DNA of 64,000 bases from the NCBI GenBank assembly GCA_023055505.1, contig JALIRH010000077.1, positions 1,674,001 through 1,738,000 of the forward strand, in the 5' to 3' direction. Below the pieces are notes generated by a model that saw only the letters and a program-made list of their open reading frames with translations, was not told the origin of the DNA and made no database searches. Positions within the stretch are counted from its first letter, which is position 1. Every line of letters starts with the position of its first letter. Shown piece by piece: positions 9,322 through 20,221 of this stretch. The position numbers were made by a program, and so were the translations under genes. The DNA comes from Callipepla californica brunnescens. Lineage: Eukaryota; Chordata; Aves; Galliformes; Odontophoridae.

Positions 9322-12300
9322 TCGGCAGTGCTTTGTTAATGCTCGTCTCCCTCTCTGCTTTTATTTACCAATAATTTTCATACCTATTTTCCTTTCAACA
9401 TTTGATTTTGTCAACATATCCAGTGGGCTTACAATACAGCAACTGTTGCTGGAAATATCAGCACTTCAAAGGTGATTCTTGATGCAGCTCTTATAGGATT
9501 ATGACAAATAGCCACGTACATTTATTCTCTGTGTCTAAATGTCCCTTTAGATATAAAAAAATATTACACACCATGAGTAGAAGTATGTGCAACATATATG
9601 AATGTGACGACCAATATAGGATAAGAAATTAAATTAAATCTCTTTCATACAAGACTGTAGTACCCAACATTAGCACAGGAGGCCAATGGGCCCTATAAAT
9701 GGAAACGTACAGCGCAGACGAAAATGATTTTGTAAGATCCTTTATTGCAGTCAAAACCTGGAAACATAATGAGACCAGAGTTTAAAACACAATACACCGG
9801 CAGCTACTGTAAGCCTCGGGTAAGGGTGAGTTTAGAGAATTTTACTTAGCGATACTCCTTCTATCTCACATCACCAACATAAAAACTGTATTCTCCTGAG
9901 ACGGCTTTCAGCAGCCCTCCATCTGAGTCCCTCCACAGAAGTCAACAATCCTTCCATTTACGGAAGCTGAAAAAAGAGCAGTGAAAACAACTTTGCATAC
10001 ATAACTGATTGGCTAAAACGCAGAGAAGAGGAAGCTGGAGTAAGCGGTCAAAGCTTGCACAGCGGAGTCAGCTCACCGGGGGAGCCTGGCTGTTCAACAG
10101 ATTCATTATTAAGCTGGGAAAAGAGGAAAGGGACTTCTTATGGTCAGTGCTAAGGCAAGACAGAAAAGATGAGGACCACCTGTGAAGATCTGCAGATGGA
10201 CTTCCCATGTTTCAGTGACTGAGCAATCAAAGCGATAGATGAAACGCAGCAAAATTAATGCGGAGGGATGCACCCCTGGAAAAACAATCCTGGCTTTACA
10301 TACAAAATGCTGGGCTCTGAGCTCAATGTCAGGATGCAGGAATGATAACGTGGTGCCGCAACTGTCAGTTCTATGACAAAATCGGCTCAGACTCCTCCTT
10401 GACAGTCATATACAAATTGACCTAATTAGAGAAGAAACAGAGAACAGACAGAAAAATTGTCACCGTATAAAACCCACAGCGTGCAGTTCTGAAGCACAGT
10501 TCTGACGCCCCTAACCTCAAACAGCTTATGACAGACTACGGAAGGTTCAAGGAAGGACAAAGGCTTTTCAGACACAGATGCCTCAGAGGAGGGAAGATAG
10601 AGGTCTGTAAAACCCAGAGTGAGATGGGGAGGGGGAATGGCCAGCCTGCTGCTGACTGCTCCTCTCAGGATCAGAGCTGGAGAAGTGTTGGACAGAGCAT
10701 CAAAAATGAGGATCAAGGGAGGAACCCTCTCTGCCATTTGTCTTAATATCTGGGTATCCAAAGGTGACGAAGGTCTCAAGGGAGACACAAAAAGTGGGAG
10801 AAAACTGCGACTATCTCTGGCTACCCCACTGCCTGAACTTGCTGGAGGCTGGAAGAATCATCTCATGAAGTTTTACTGTATACTTGCTCTCAACTCATAC
10901 CTCCACACAGCTATCTGGTTTTCAGTGAAACACCTTACAAACCAATGGAAAGGCACAAAAAACAAGCAGCACCTATGTATGAGCAAGAGAAAAACTCATC
11001 CATCTTGGGCTTAAAACAGCTGTGAGACAACTGCCAAGTGCAAAGCACTGCGTGCATTCTATTATGAGAATATGAGAACTTCACACGTCTAAGGGGAAAA
11101 GGAAAGGAAAGATTGCATGCAGTATTGCAATTGTCCTCAGTCAGCCCCAGCCCTCAGCCACTGGAAACAGTATGAACTGAGAGCTGAGAGTTTATTTGGG
11201 ACTGTGCTGGTTTTTGATCTCAGCCAACTCCTGCACGTGCTGCCAAAGAGCTGCCCAGCCTTGCCTGGCCTTCACCAAAACGCCATGCAAGCTCCTTTGG
11301 AACTGACACATCCCTTGACCCTTTTTGTCAGCCAGAATAACTCGCTGCTCACATCAGCAACCCCTGGGCCAGAATATCTTACCCTTGATCAGGGACAACA
11401 GGACAGCACTTACACAAGCACACCAAGAACGAGAGATACCAATTACACAGGTTCCTCCTTTTCAGGGTACCCAGCTCTCAAAGACCAGTATCTAAACTCT
11501 AGACGGGGTCCAAGGGTCTAGTTCATTTGTTCAAGGTTACACAGCCAGCTTCTGCAGAGACAAGAATCAGACTGCAGTCATCTGTAGTATTTAATTGCAA
11601 AGTATCACTTCCACAAACACATTTTTCTTAGTTCTACTCCTCTAAAAATAAACCATCCTCTGTAATGCCTGAAATCTCATTATGCGCCCCAGTCCAACCA
11701 CTCAGAATTATTAAGTTATCTGATGTTTACACAACTCTGTATTTGAGCACCTGAGGGGCAGAGAAGGTTTTCAGGCATTTAAAAAATAGGCAAATTCAGT
11801 TTTACATCTGAACACAGGTGACTCTGGCAATTTGTTGCTTCGCACTGCATATTATTAAGTGCAAACATCCACTTACACCACAGAACGTTACTACTTTCCA
11901 TATGAACATCTCAATGGCCAACAGTATCAAGTTGTAAGCAGGATTTCATTTAATAGCAAACATTCTGGTTTGGACATTGACACCCAGTGCCCATGTGAAC
12001 ACAGACAATGAATTAATTTTTTTCTCTGAACTCTCACTGAAACAGAAAGACATCACAGGTGCTCATGAGGAGCCGAGCATGACTGATGAGAAAGCAATGC
12101 AACTCTCAGCATATAATTACAAGCACTTCTACAAGATCCAGCTGATTCCAACTGCAGATTACCAATGTCCTCCAAACATTCACACCTTCATCTTCTGCTA
12201 AAACATCCATTGACAGAGACAGCACAGAAGCATTCAGGGTGCCCAAACTTTAATAAATCACAGACATCGATTCAATCTCAGGTAAATGACGCTTCCCGTT

Positions 12301-13285
12301 GTCCTTTCAAAACAAACAAGGAGGACACAGAGGCCTGCTCATAATCACTACATTACAAAGAACAGACGTGAAACGTTAACAAGGAAACGCTCGTGCTGGT
12401 GAGGAGAAAACGCTATAAAACAGCACGCAGCATCCCAAGCCAGACTGGCTTTCCAATCACTCATACTTAGGAGATTACAAACAAGGAACAAAAATAAAGT
12501 AGTTCATTTGACTGGATCTAATACACTTTAGTTACTTTTAATTAACTGCGACACGTGTAATTTCCTTCCCTTCTACTTTTCCTTCTGACACCCTGCTTGA
12601 AAGGCCTTGATGCAAGGGAATTTATGACAAACACCACATTCTAAATCCGGGCACTTCCCAGTTGCAAATTCCTATTAGCAGCAGTGCTCTAAACAAAACA
12701 GGCATTCATCTCCCTGTGAAGAAAGCATCTCACTCCATTGCCTGCCCAAGTACACACATCTTGCATTTCTCCTCAGCTTCTCTAATCAATTCACTGAAGT
12801 TTTCATTCAGTTCAAGCACAGCTCCTACGGCCTATTTCTCACCCTTCAACGAGCAACAGGAACAGGAGGACAAGGATCACGTCATGCACTGCCCAGCAGT
12901 GCACCTCTGCAGAGGTCTGTGCCAGGCTGCTCCAAGCACCCCTGAAAAAGCAACTCCAGTCATGGGACTCAGGAGAGCAGAGATGAAGGAGAACCATGAA
13001 CTTCAGAACCACAAATACAAAATGCAAACAGACATTACATTTCATTATACGTTGAGACCGTAAAGTCAGCTGTGATAACAGATTCAAAACAGGTTTTTTT
13101 TAGGCTGTTCAATTGGCTTTGGCAGCGCCTGCCTCTCATACACACACCTTTTGCAACCTTGTGTTTGCTCCACAAGATTTGCTTCCCATTTCAAGCAGCT
13201 TTACGCTTTGTTGTTCGGGGACCGTTTAATCAGTGCAGACAACATCATATACTGAAAAAACGCTACCTTGTTTTGCAACACTAAC
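9322..13285. other. Spacer between the two copies
   Basis: Single-copy sequence within this window, without recognised repeats. It contains one candidate small exon on the minus strand (10077-10113). Open frames at 10426-10788, 11117-11521 and 12662-13063 are short and unsupported. Confidence 0.5.
10077..10113 (-). CDS. Candidate 37-nt internal exon, unknown gene
   Basis: Read on the minus strand, a very strong acceptor (tccctttcctcttttcccag) is followed by 37 nt that encode LNNESVEQPGSP plus one base, and then the donor gtgagc. The frame is open, begins at phase 0 and ends with one extra base. The pyrimidine tract is the best in the window. The product is not recognised. A short open interval between good splice signals can arise by chance, so this remains a candidate until matched to a transcript or an orthologous protein. 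Confidence 0.25.
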
Positions 13286-14333
13286 TCACAGAACGGCTCG
13301 GGTTGGAAGGGACCTTGAAGATCATCCAGCTCCAACACCCCTGCCACAGCCAGGCTTGTCAACTGTTAGATCAGGCTGCCCAAGGCCCCATCCAGGCTGG
13401 CCTCGAGCACCTCCAGAAAAGGGGCATGCACCTCTCCAGCAAGCCTGTGCCAGGGCCTCATCACCTTCTCAGCTAACAATTTCCTCCCAATCTAACGCCA
13501 TTGCTCCTTGTCCTATCACTACCAGTCCATGAAAAAACACAGTCATTCTCCCTACCTCTTACAGACTCCCTTTAAGCACTAGAAGGCAGCAAGGAGATCT
13601 CCTGGAGCCTTCTCATCTCTGGGTTGAACGAACACAGTTTCCTCAGCCTTTCCTCATAGGAGAGGCGCTCCACCGCTCTGATCATCTCTGTGGCCCTCCC
13701 CTGCACAAACACCTTCGCCTCTTCCTCATATGGGGAGCCCAGGCCTGGACACAGTGCTACAGACGTGGCCTAACAAGGGCAGAGCAGAGGAGTACAATCA
13801 CCTCCCTTCTCCCTGCTGCCTCCCTTTTTTAGATGCAGCTCAGGATGCAGCTGACCATCTGGGCTCTAACAACACACGGCTGTTCTGCAATAAGCTTTTT
13901 ATCCACTGGGACCCCAGGTGCTACTCCACAGGGATGCTCTCAACGAGTTCTTCTTCCAGTCTGTACACCTATCAGAAATTGCCACAACCCATCTTGCACT
14001 TGGTCTTGTTGAACCTCACTAGGTTCACATGGGCTCACTGCCCAAGCTTGACCAGGTCCTCTGGATAGCATCCCTTCCTTCTGCCATATCAATTGCAACA
14101 CTTGGCACCATCTGCTAGCTTCCTGAAGTTGCATTTAATCTGTATCCACATCACAGACAAAGATGCTGAAGACCACCAGTCCCAAGTCAGAAACCTGAGA
14201 AACACCACTCGTCAGCAGCCTCTGTCTAGACACACAACCATGGAGCTCAGTCCTCCAGCCGTGACCTTACAAACAGTTCCTTATCCACCAGACAGTCCAC
14301 CCTTCAAACCCATATGTCACCAAAGTTTTGACA
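13286..14333 (-). mobile_element. CR1 LINE, minus strand, 3' end complete
   Basis: It starts with the CR1 3' terminus in reverse (cacagaacggctcgggttgg, then gaccttgaagatcatccag) and runs without a break into the part shared with copy 1 (13444 onward). The unbroken element across the left limit of the duplicated unit shows that copy 2 keeps the original arrangement. It is truncated at its 5' side near 14333, and stops disrupt any coding capacity. Confidence 0.85.
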
Positions 14334-14370
14334 TTGACTCTTTGGGTAGTGATGAGAGTGGAGGAGAGCA

Positions 14371-15405
14371 GTGATGCGGCTGCGGAACTGTGACATCAGC
14401 AGGACAGTCACAACGCAGGGTGTGTCAGGACACTATGAGAGGGGCAGCCCCACTCCCCAGTCGGTCTTTGGCGAGTGCAGCACGCACATCCGAAGGACCG
14501 AAGCTCAGGCAATCTTCATTGTCCAAGCTTTGCTGGGGACTCTGCAGAAGCCTGAGCTTCTACAAGTGGTAGTCCACCATAGCACTGAGCAGCAGCCGTG
14601 TCAGGCCATGGCACCGCTGCTGAACGAGGGACAGCAGGTGAGTGAGGAGCAGAGCGGGATGGCTGAGGAGGCTCTGCCCTGCACTACCTCGGCACTCCAG
14701 AAACTCCGCGCTTTCGGACTCCTCCTCGCCGTCGGGCTCCTCCGTGCCACCGGGATCCTCTGCACCGTTGCTGGGCTCCTCCTCACCGTCGGGCTCCTCC
14801 ACGCCTTTACTGAGCTCCACCGCACCGTTGTTGGGTTCCTCCGCACTTTCGAGCTACTCCTCGCCATCGGGCTCGTCTGCGCCTTTACTGGGCTCCTGCA
14901 CGCCTTTGCTGGGCTCCTTGGCACCTTTGCATGGCTCCTCTGCACTTTTGAGCTCCTCCTCACCGTCGGGCTTGTCTGTGCATTTCCTTGGCTCCTCCGC
15001 ACCTCTGCTCCGCTCCTCCGCACCTCTGCTCGGCTCCTCCGCGCTTTTGGGCTCCTCCTCGCCATCGGACTCCTCCGTGCCGTCAGGCTCCTCCACGCCA
15101 TTGCTGGGCTACTCCTCGCCATCGCGCTTCTCCTCCTCGTCGACCTCCTGGGCGTCTTTGCGGGGCTCCTCCTCGCCTTTGCTGTGCTCCTCCACACCAT
15201 CGAGCTCCTCTGCACCTTAGCTGGGGTCCTCCTCGCCATCGGAGTCCTCTGTGCCTTTCTTTGGCTCCTCCGCACCGTTGGGCTCTTCCTCGCTGTCAGG
15301 CTCCTCCGCATCAAGCTGACCACCGCCTGCACAGGAGCCTTCAACAATGAGATGCGGCTTAGGGCTCAGCTCGATGACTCGGACACCTTGATGAGCACCG
15401 AGTAG
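14371..15405 (+). other. 344-codon open frame over the minisatellite, copy 2
   Basis: Counterpart of 7008-8042, with a single replacement (Thr for Ile) inside the hydrophobic array. The same doubts apply: openness in all frames is an automatic result of units that are multiples of three. Confidence 0.2.
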
Positions 15406-15432
15406 GCTGGAGCACGGACACAGGAGGACCAT
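14560..15432 (-). pseudogene. Acidic EEP-repeat frame with three stops, copy 2
   Basis: Counterpart of 7197-8069. Stops are at 15217-15219, 15109-15111 and 14854-14856. One Asp-to-Gly difference from copy 1. The shared stops mean the frame was already broken before the copies became nearly identical. Confidence 0.35.
14708..15318 (+). repeat. GC-rich minisatellite, 18/21-bp units (copy 2)
   Basis: Same array as 7345-7955, with the same number and order of units and one substitution at 14750. A tandem array normally changes unit number quickly, so equal structure indicates very recent sharing of sequence between the copies. Confidence 0.9.
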
Positions 15433-15490
15433 GCAGTGCTACCGAGGGCAAAGAGGAGAACCTGAGAGTCCCAGATGCTCCCTGGGTGCC

Positions 15491-15706
15491 TGTCACGGTT
15501 TGATGATTTTTAACATCACACTGTGTCAGGCACTGAGAGTTAAAGCATTAATGCTCCTGTTCCATGGACTGCTGAATTTCTTCGTGTTAGTTATATTGTG
15601 TAACTTTCTATCCCAGTATCTCATAGAATAAATTAACCTTCCCCCTCACATCATTGCTGCTGGTTTGGGTTTTTTTTTGGCCCTCGTTCTTGTGCTCTTG
15701 CAAACA
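15491..15706 (+). mobile_element. Possible short LTR or LTR edge (copy 2)
   Basis: Counterpart of 8128-8343: a TGTCACGG start and AATAAA at 15627-15632. No target duplication seen. Confidence 0.3.
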
Positions 15707-16587
15707 TGGCCGTAAAGAGCTGCCCGCCCTGCTCCATTTCTGTGTCTCCAAGGACAGTCCCCCAGAGGATCCCATCCAAAAATTCCTTCCAAAACCCAAA
15801 GTTCACTTTCCTGAAGGTCACGATCCTGACTGTGATACCTGTCAGGTTCGTATTTCTTCAGATCACAAACTCGACCAGAGCAGGACTGCTACAGCTCAGA
15901 CTGCCTCTGATTTTAACGTCTTTAATGAACCCCTCAACACTGGTCAAACCATGCAACCAATTCAATCATTATGGCCTATATTCAGATGCAAATGATGCCA
16001 AAGAAACTCAGTTTCCTTTCCTTTTCTCCTGGAACAAGAATCTCATTTAATTTCATCCTTCCAAAAGCCACCAAAGTCTGCAGCTGCAGCTGCTCTGTCA
16101 GGTGATATAGATGCCTAGGATGCCAGTTTAACACTGCTCATTCACTTTCCATCACTCTTATTTCATAAATAAAATGAACGTCAAATTCTACACAAACTTT
16201 ACCTCTCCAAAAAAACACAAAAAGGAGAAAAAAAAAAAAGACAAAAACAGAACATCTTATTAAGTTCTAGCAAACTTGTGCAAACAACCAAGAAGACAAG
16301 GCACACCTCACTAGCTCTGGATTTGCACGACGGCAATCAAAAAGTGAGAGACTGAGAGAAACACGCAAAACCTACTCAGTGGCATGGAAAGACAGCACAC
16401 AACCCAGCTCTTGCATCTTTAGGTTGACTGCGAAATTAAAACGTATGTTCAGACTCCCAAGGTAATTTCAGTCCTGAGCTGGATAATTGCTCTAAGTGAC
16501 TTAGAAATCAAGGAACAGCACTGTTCACTGGAAATGAGGCTCCAAGTGGACAAGCTGTAACACAAGGTTTATTTTCCACCAAACTTC

Positions 16588-17401
16588 TTTGGCCTTTAAT
16601 TTCAGAGTGAGTCAGAAAGCACAGCACCCAGCTGGAGAAAGAAAGGCGAGTTAAGAACTTACCAAAATCACTGCTTAGGCACAGCACTGCAATCCTATGT
16701 GCAAGTAGTTTATTAATAGAGACCCAATTTATGACTGCTGCTAGAGCTCACTTCAACGACCCACAGAAATTATTTCAAACTACACTGCCACATAAACAAC
16801 ATGCTACATCTTAAAGGCAGTGAATGCCATCCTTTCTAAAGATTTCCACTGATGGAGAAAGTGACATCTAGTCACTAAGCTGCCTTGGTGACTATTTTAA
16901 CCTAACTGTTAAAAATAAGGGCTATATTTGTAACCCAAATTTTGACAGGTTCCACTTGCCAGTCCTTCTTATGCCTTCACCTACTAGATTAAAGAGCACT
17001 TCAGCATATCACAGCACACACTTACCCAGACAGAATTTGCATTTAACTAAGTGTTAAAACACCAGCTTTGAACCAAAAGTACAATTCATTTTTGCCTGCA
17101 AATTATTGCAGCAGCTCTTTCCTGCACCACTTTTTTCTTTTCCCAAATGCTGATACTCAAAGCAGATTCTCTAGCCCAGGAATGAGCTCAATAGTACTTC
17201 ATATAGAACTAATGTTCTTTCCAGAAGTCCAGGCTGATATTGTTCTATATTTATTATTATGTATATGCACCAGATGGAACCAGAACTAGCTTCTGTATAC
17301 AGTAACCCAACACTGTGAATCATTCCTCCTGCAATGAAGGACTCTACTGACAGATGAAGCCAAAAGTTATGAACTAAAGGAATACCACAGAAAATTTACA
17401 A
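16588..17401. other. Stretch without recognised features
   Basis: Anonymous AT-rich sequence with no supported gene or repeat family. Confidence 0.5.
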
Positions 17402-17427
17402 TTATATATATATATATATATATATTT
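17402..17427 (+). repeat. TA microsatellite
   Basis: An almost pure TA run. It supplies the Ile-Tyr tail of a 170-codon minus-strand frame (17367-17879) that is an artefact of this repeat and the LTR fragment next to it. Confidence 0.9.
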
Positions 17428-17549
17428 ATATCAGAAAGCAGTATAAGTTCCAAACCCTGCAATGCTGAGATTCTGTAATTAGGTGGGATGTGCAGAAACT
17501 GTGGGAACTGAGCATCGTATGAATGGTACGGAATAACGGGTGGATATGG

Positions 17550-17890
17550 TCTTAGCTTCAGCTGGGATGGAACTGTTTTCTGGAGAGTGCCTGTTATGAT
17601 GCTGTGTTTTGGTTCTAGGAGAAAAACAGTGCTGATAACACACCGATGTGTGCAGCTGCTGCTCAGCAGTGCTGTACGGAGCCGAGGCCATTCCCTGCGA
17701 TGGGCCCAGGGAGCTGGGAGGGAAGAGAATGACTTACACTGGCCTAAGGGATATTCTGTAGCATAAAAAGCTACAAAAGCAGAAGGGCTTTTGAAGCGGG
17801 TGGGAGTCCATCTCTCACCTTCTGCTGTTGGGATGCTAGCTGGGCACTGGTTGGGGGTTGGTGAGCAGTCGTGCATCACCTATTATATAC
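17550..17890 (+). mobile_element. ERV LTR fragment
   Basis: The sequence follows a common avian ERV LTR: cttcagctgggatggaact, then gctgtgttttggttctagg, gctgataacacaccgatgtg, aagggatattctgtagc and ttgggggttggtgagcagt. Both ends are worn: no clean TG start, CA end or target duplication is visible. It lies between TA-rich simple sequence on both sides. Family recognition is from memory of avian LTRs and was not searched. Only regulatory sequence is left, with no retroviral coding part. Confidence 0.7.
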
Positions 17891-19780
17891 ATATACATAC
17901 ACACATACAATTCTTATCCTTTTCTCTATCTTTTACCATGGAAGCCTAATTTTCAGAAGTGAACAGCAAGTTTCTTGCTATTGTTGGAACACGTGTAATA
18001 TTCACAGTTATTCTTTGCCATGGGCAATATTCATAGTTTGAAACACAACCTTCCTGTGAACTAGGTGGTAATTGAATTCTTCCTGGCTTATTTATGTTCT
18101 TCTCTATTTATTTATGTTAGAACATTACCAGTGTGAGTAATTCATCACAGTTTGAGCAGTGCAGCCTGACAGAATAAGGACTCACGGACAAGAATATGAG
18201 CTATAACAGACTGACACATTCCAGCTCCAGGACAAGGCTATTCTTAGCTCAAGTCTGAGCATCCCCAAACAAAGCACAGGGATCTAGGACAAGCCTTGCA
18301 CTGCAAGGCGAGAAAGAGCCCAAAGCTTTCTCTATTTCCACGTAACCAGTGGTAATATTAACTCTCTTACATCCAGGACAGAAGCAGCCCTGTATTCAGG
18401 CAGAGCCCATACTGGGGATCACAGACAGCTGGCCACTGAATGTGCTGCCCCTTTCATTGCATCTTTTTGTTGCCAAGCAATAAACCCAGAGACCGACACC
18501 TCCCCTTGTTCAAGTGGACTTCAGCCAGAGATGAGTCCAAACTTCCACTAAGTCTGTCGCTTGCAAATTATCCAAGTTGCTATCTTTCCTTCTTTTTAAG
18601 GGAGAAAAATGGAAAAGGACGTAAGTTACCATCTGCTCAAACTTGCCTCTGATCTCTCAGGAATCTGGACACAGAAATGGTTTCCTGTGTCCTTTGCTCT
18701 TAGTAGGTGAGAGCAACTGGTAAAGTAAAAAATGGAACTTGAAAGTGCCACACTGAGCAAAAATTTATCATATTCCACTAATCAGCTGCAGCAAACTCTT
18801 CCGAGCTGAGCACCACTGTTCTATTTGCTGGACCAAATGTGGATCCCAGTTATGGCACTGATACAATTTAAGTGCCACAGAGAGAGAAATCAATAATGGA
18901 AATGTTTGATATTTTCCAAGCACTGGTTGTTTCTGTTCTGGTATGAAGAAGGCTCGTGTTAGCCCTCAAAATAAGTTCAAGATTCTTGACAAAACTGAAA
19001 AGAGAATTAAAACGTTCAACCAAAAGTAAGGAACAGCAGAAGTAATGCAGAAAGAGAACAATTAAATATGGTCCCCGTTACCTCCATAAGGGAGAGGGCA
19101 AAGAAGCACACAGTGTGTGGTACCTACTGCTGACGATGAGTTTATTCTCAGCTACAATCCCTCACACCTACAGCTCAATGCTACATACCCAAAATGGAGT
19201 CATTAATTCCTAATTATCGATACTATTCAAAACTGAGGGAGGGGTCTCCAGCTATACAACAGCAGCTATGGATACACAGCATTTGGGAAATTATTTGCAG
19301 TTCCAATCACAGCCAGACTCATTCCCATGTTTCAGAACAACGCCTTCCAACTATCCTTCAGGGCTCAGGCAAGGATAAATAACAGCAAGCAAAGCACGTG
19401 CATTTAATCCTAAGTGCTACGAACTGATGGGAAGCAGTTTCGAAGATTTAATATTTGCTATTAAAATGTTTCCCAAAGATCGTTAATGAAACACAGTGAT
19501 CTTAAACATCACATAATGCTTTGTGATAACAGCTATTAACAGCGTTTGCAAATAAAATTCATCAAAAGGTAGTAAAGTGTTTTGAGCATACATATGCAGC
19601 TCCTGCTTTCAGCACGAGACACCAATTGCGTATGTATTTAAGCTTCGAATGGGCACATAGATCTCCATCTGTCTAGAAAGCAATCCATCTGACATTCTGT
19701 GATTCTACGGATGCTGGAAACTCTTCTAAATTAACCATTTTTGTCGACTCGAGGAAAAAAAATACTCAAGTGATGAGATA
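17891..19780. other. Stretch without recognised features
   Basis: Anonymous sequence. A weak candidate exon (18661-18706, plus) with a decent acceptor and a tag/gtgaga donor was considered and not kept. Confidence 0.5.
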
Positions 19781-20221
19781 TATTTGTGGAGGTCACTCCG
19801 AAACTAATGCCTCCTATTTATTCCTATGGAAGTTACAACAGATACAAGAAGCATAGTAACATGGCTTGAAAGAGCAAGTTCTCAGCTACAAAACACTGTT
19901 TTTCAACACAGACACCACCATTTTGGCCAGCGATGAACAGAAGCCTGAGTGTCACACTTTTAAACAGTCTGGTGCTGTGGGAGTGAACCTCCTCGTTACG
20001 CTCACATGCACTGTTTGGCCTCCACAAACATTCAGCAAATACTGATGACCATCAATGGGAATTCAGTCCTGCGCCTCCTGCTGCCATCTGTCACACAGCA
20101 ACAAAACGTAATCTCGTAGGAAAAGCTCAACTTCTACTGCCATACCACCAAAATCCACCTCTGATGTCACGAGCCAACAGAACAAAATGGAAGACATTAC
20201 TTTTGCAGCAGCCTGTGTGTA
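19781..20221 (+). mobile_element. Non-autonomous mariner-like element, Galluhop-like
   Basis: The left end (ggtcactccgaaactaatgc, 19791-19810) and the right end (aagacattacttttgcagca, 20191-20210) are imperfect inverted repeats of about 30 bp, and TA dinucleotides border both ends. The interior includes gtgaacctcctcgttacgct and the block shared with the 4.4-4.8 kb mariner. At about 440 bp it is far shorter than a full 1.3-kb mariner, so the transposase region has been deleted. Confidence 0.65.

Larger units (their letters stand above)
13444..16587 (+). repeat. 3.1-kb duplicated unit, copy 2 (probable source)
   Basis: It is the direct-orientation counterpart of copy 1. It keeps 20 bp (tctaagtgacttagaaatca, 16490-16509) missing from copy 1. 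It has no flanking 116-bp repeats and its left limit lies inside a continuous CR1. At the diverged left-edge sites most differences are A/T in copy 1 against G/C here, fitting CpG-type decay in the derived copy. Confidence 0.95.

Noticed and set aside
17367..17879. 170-codon minus-strand frame
   Set aside because: It covers an ERV LTR fragment on the opposite strand and ends in a TA microsatellite read as Ile-Tyr repeats.
18661..18706. Possible 46-nt exon (acceptor cctctgatctctcag, donor gtgaga)
   Set aside because: The donor follows TAG and the interval is too short to judge. Many such pairs occur by chance.
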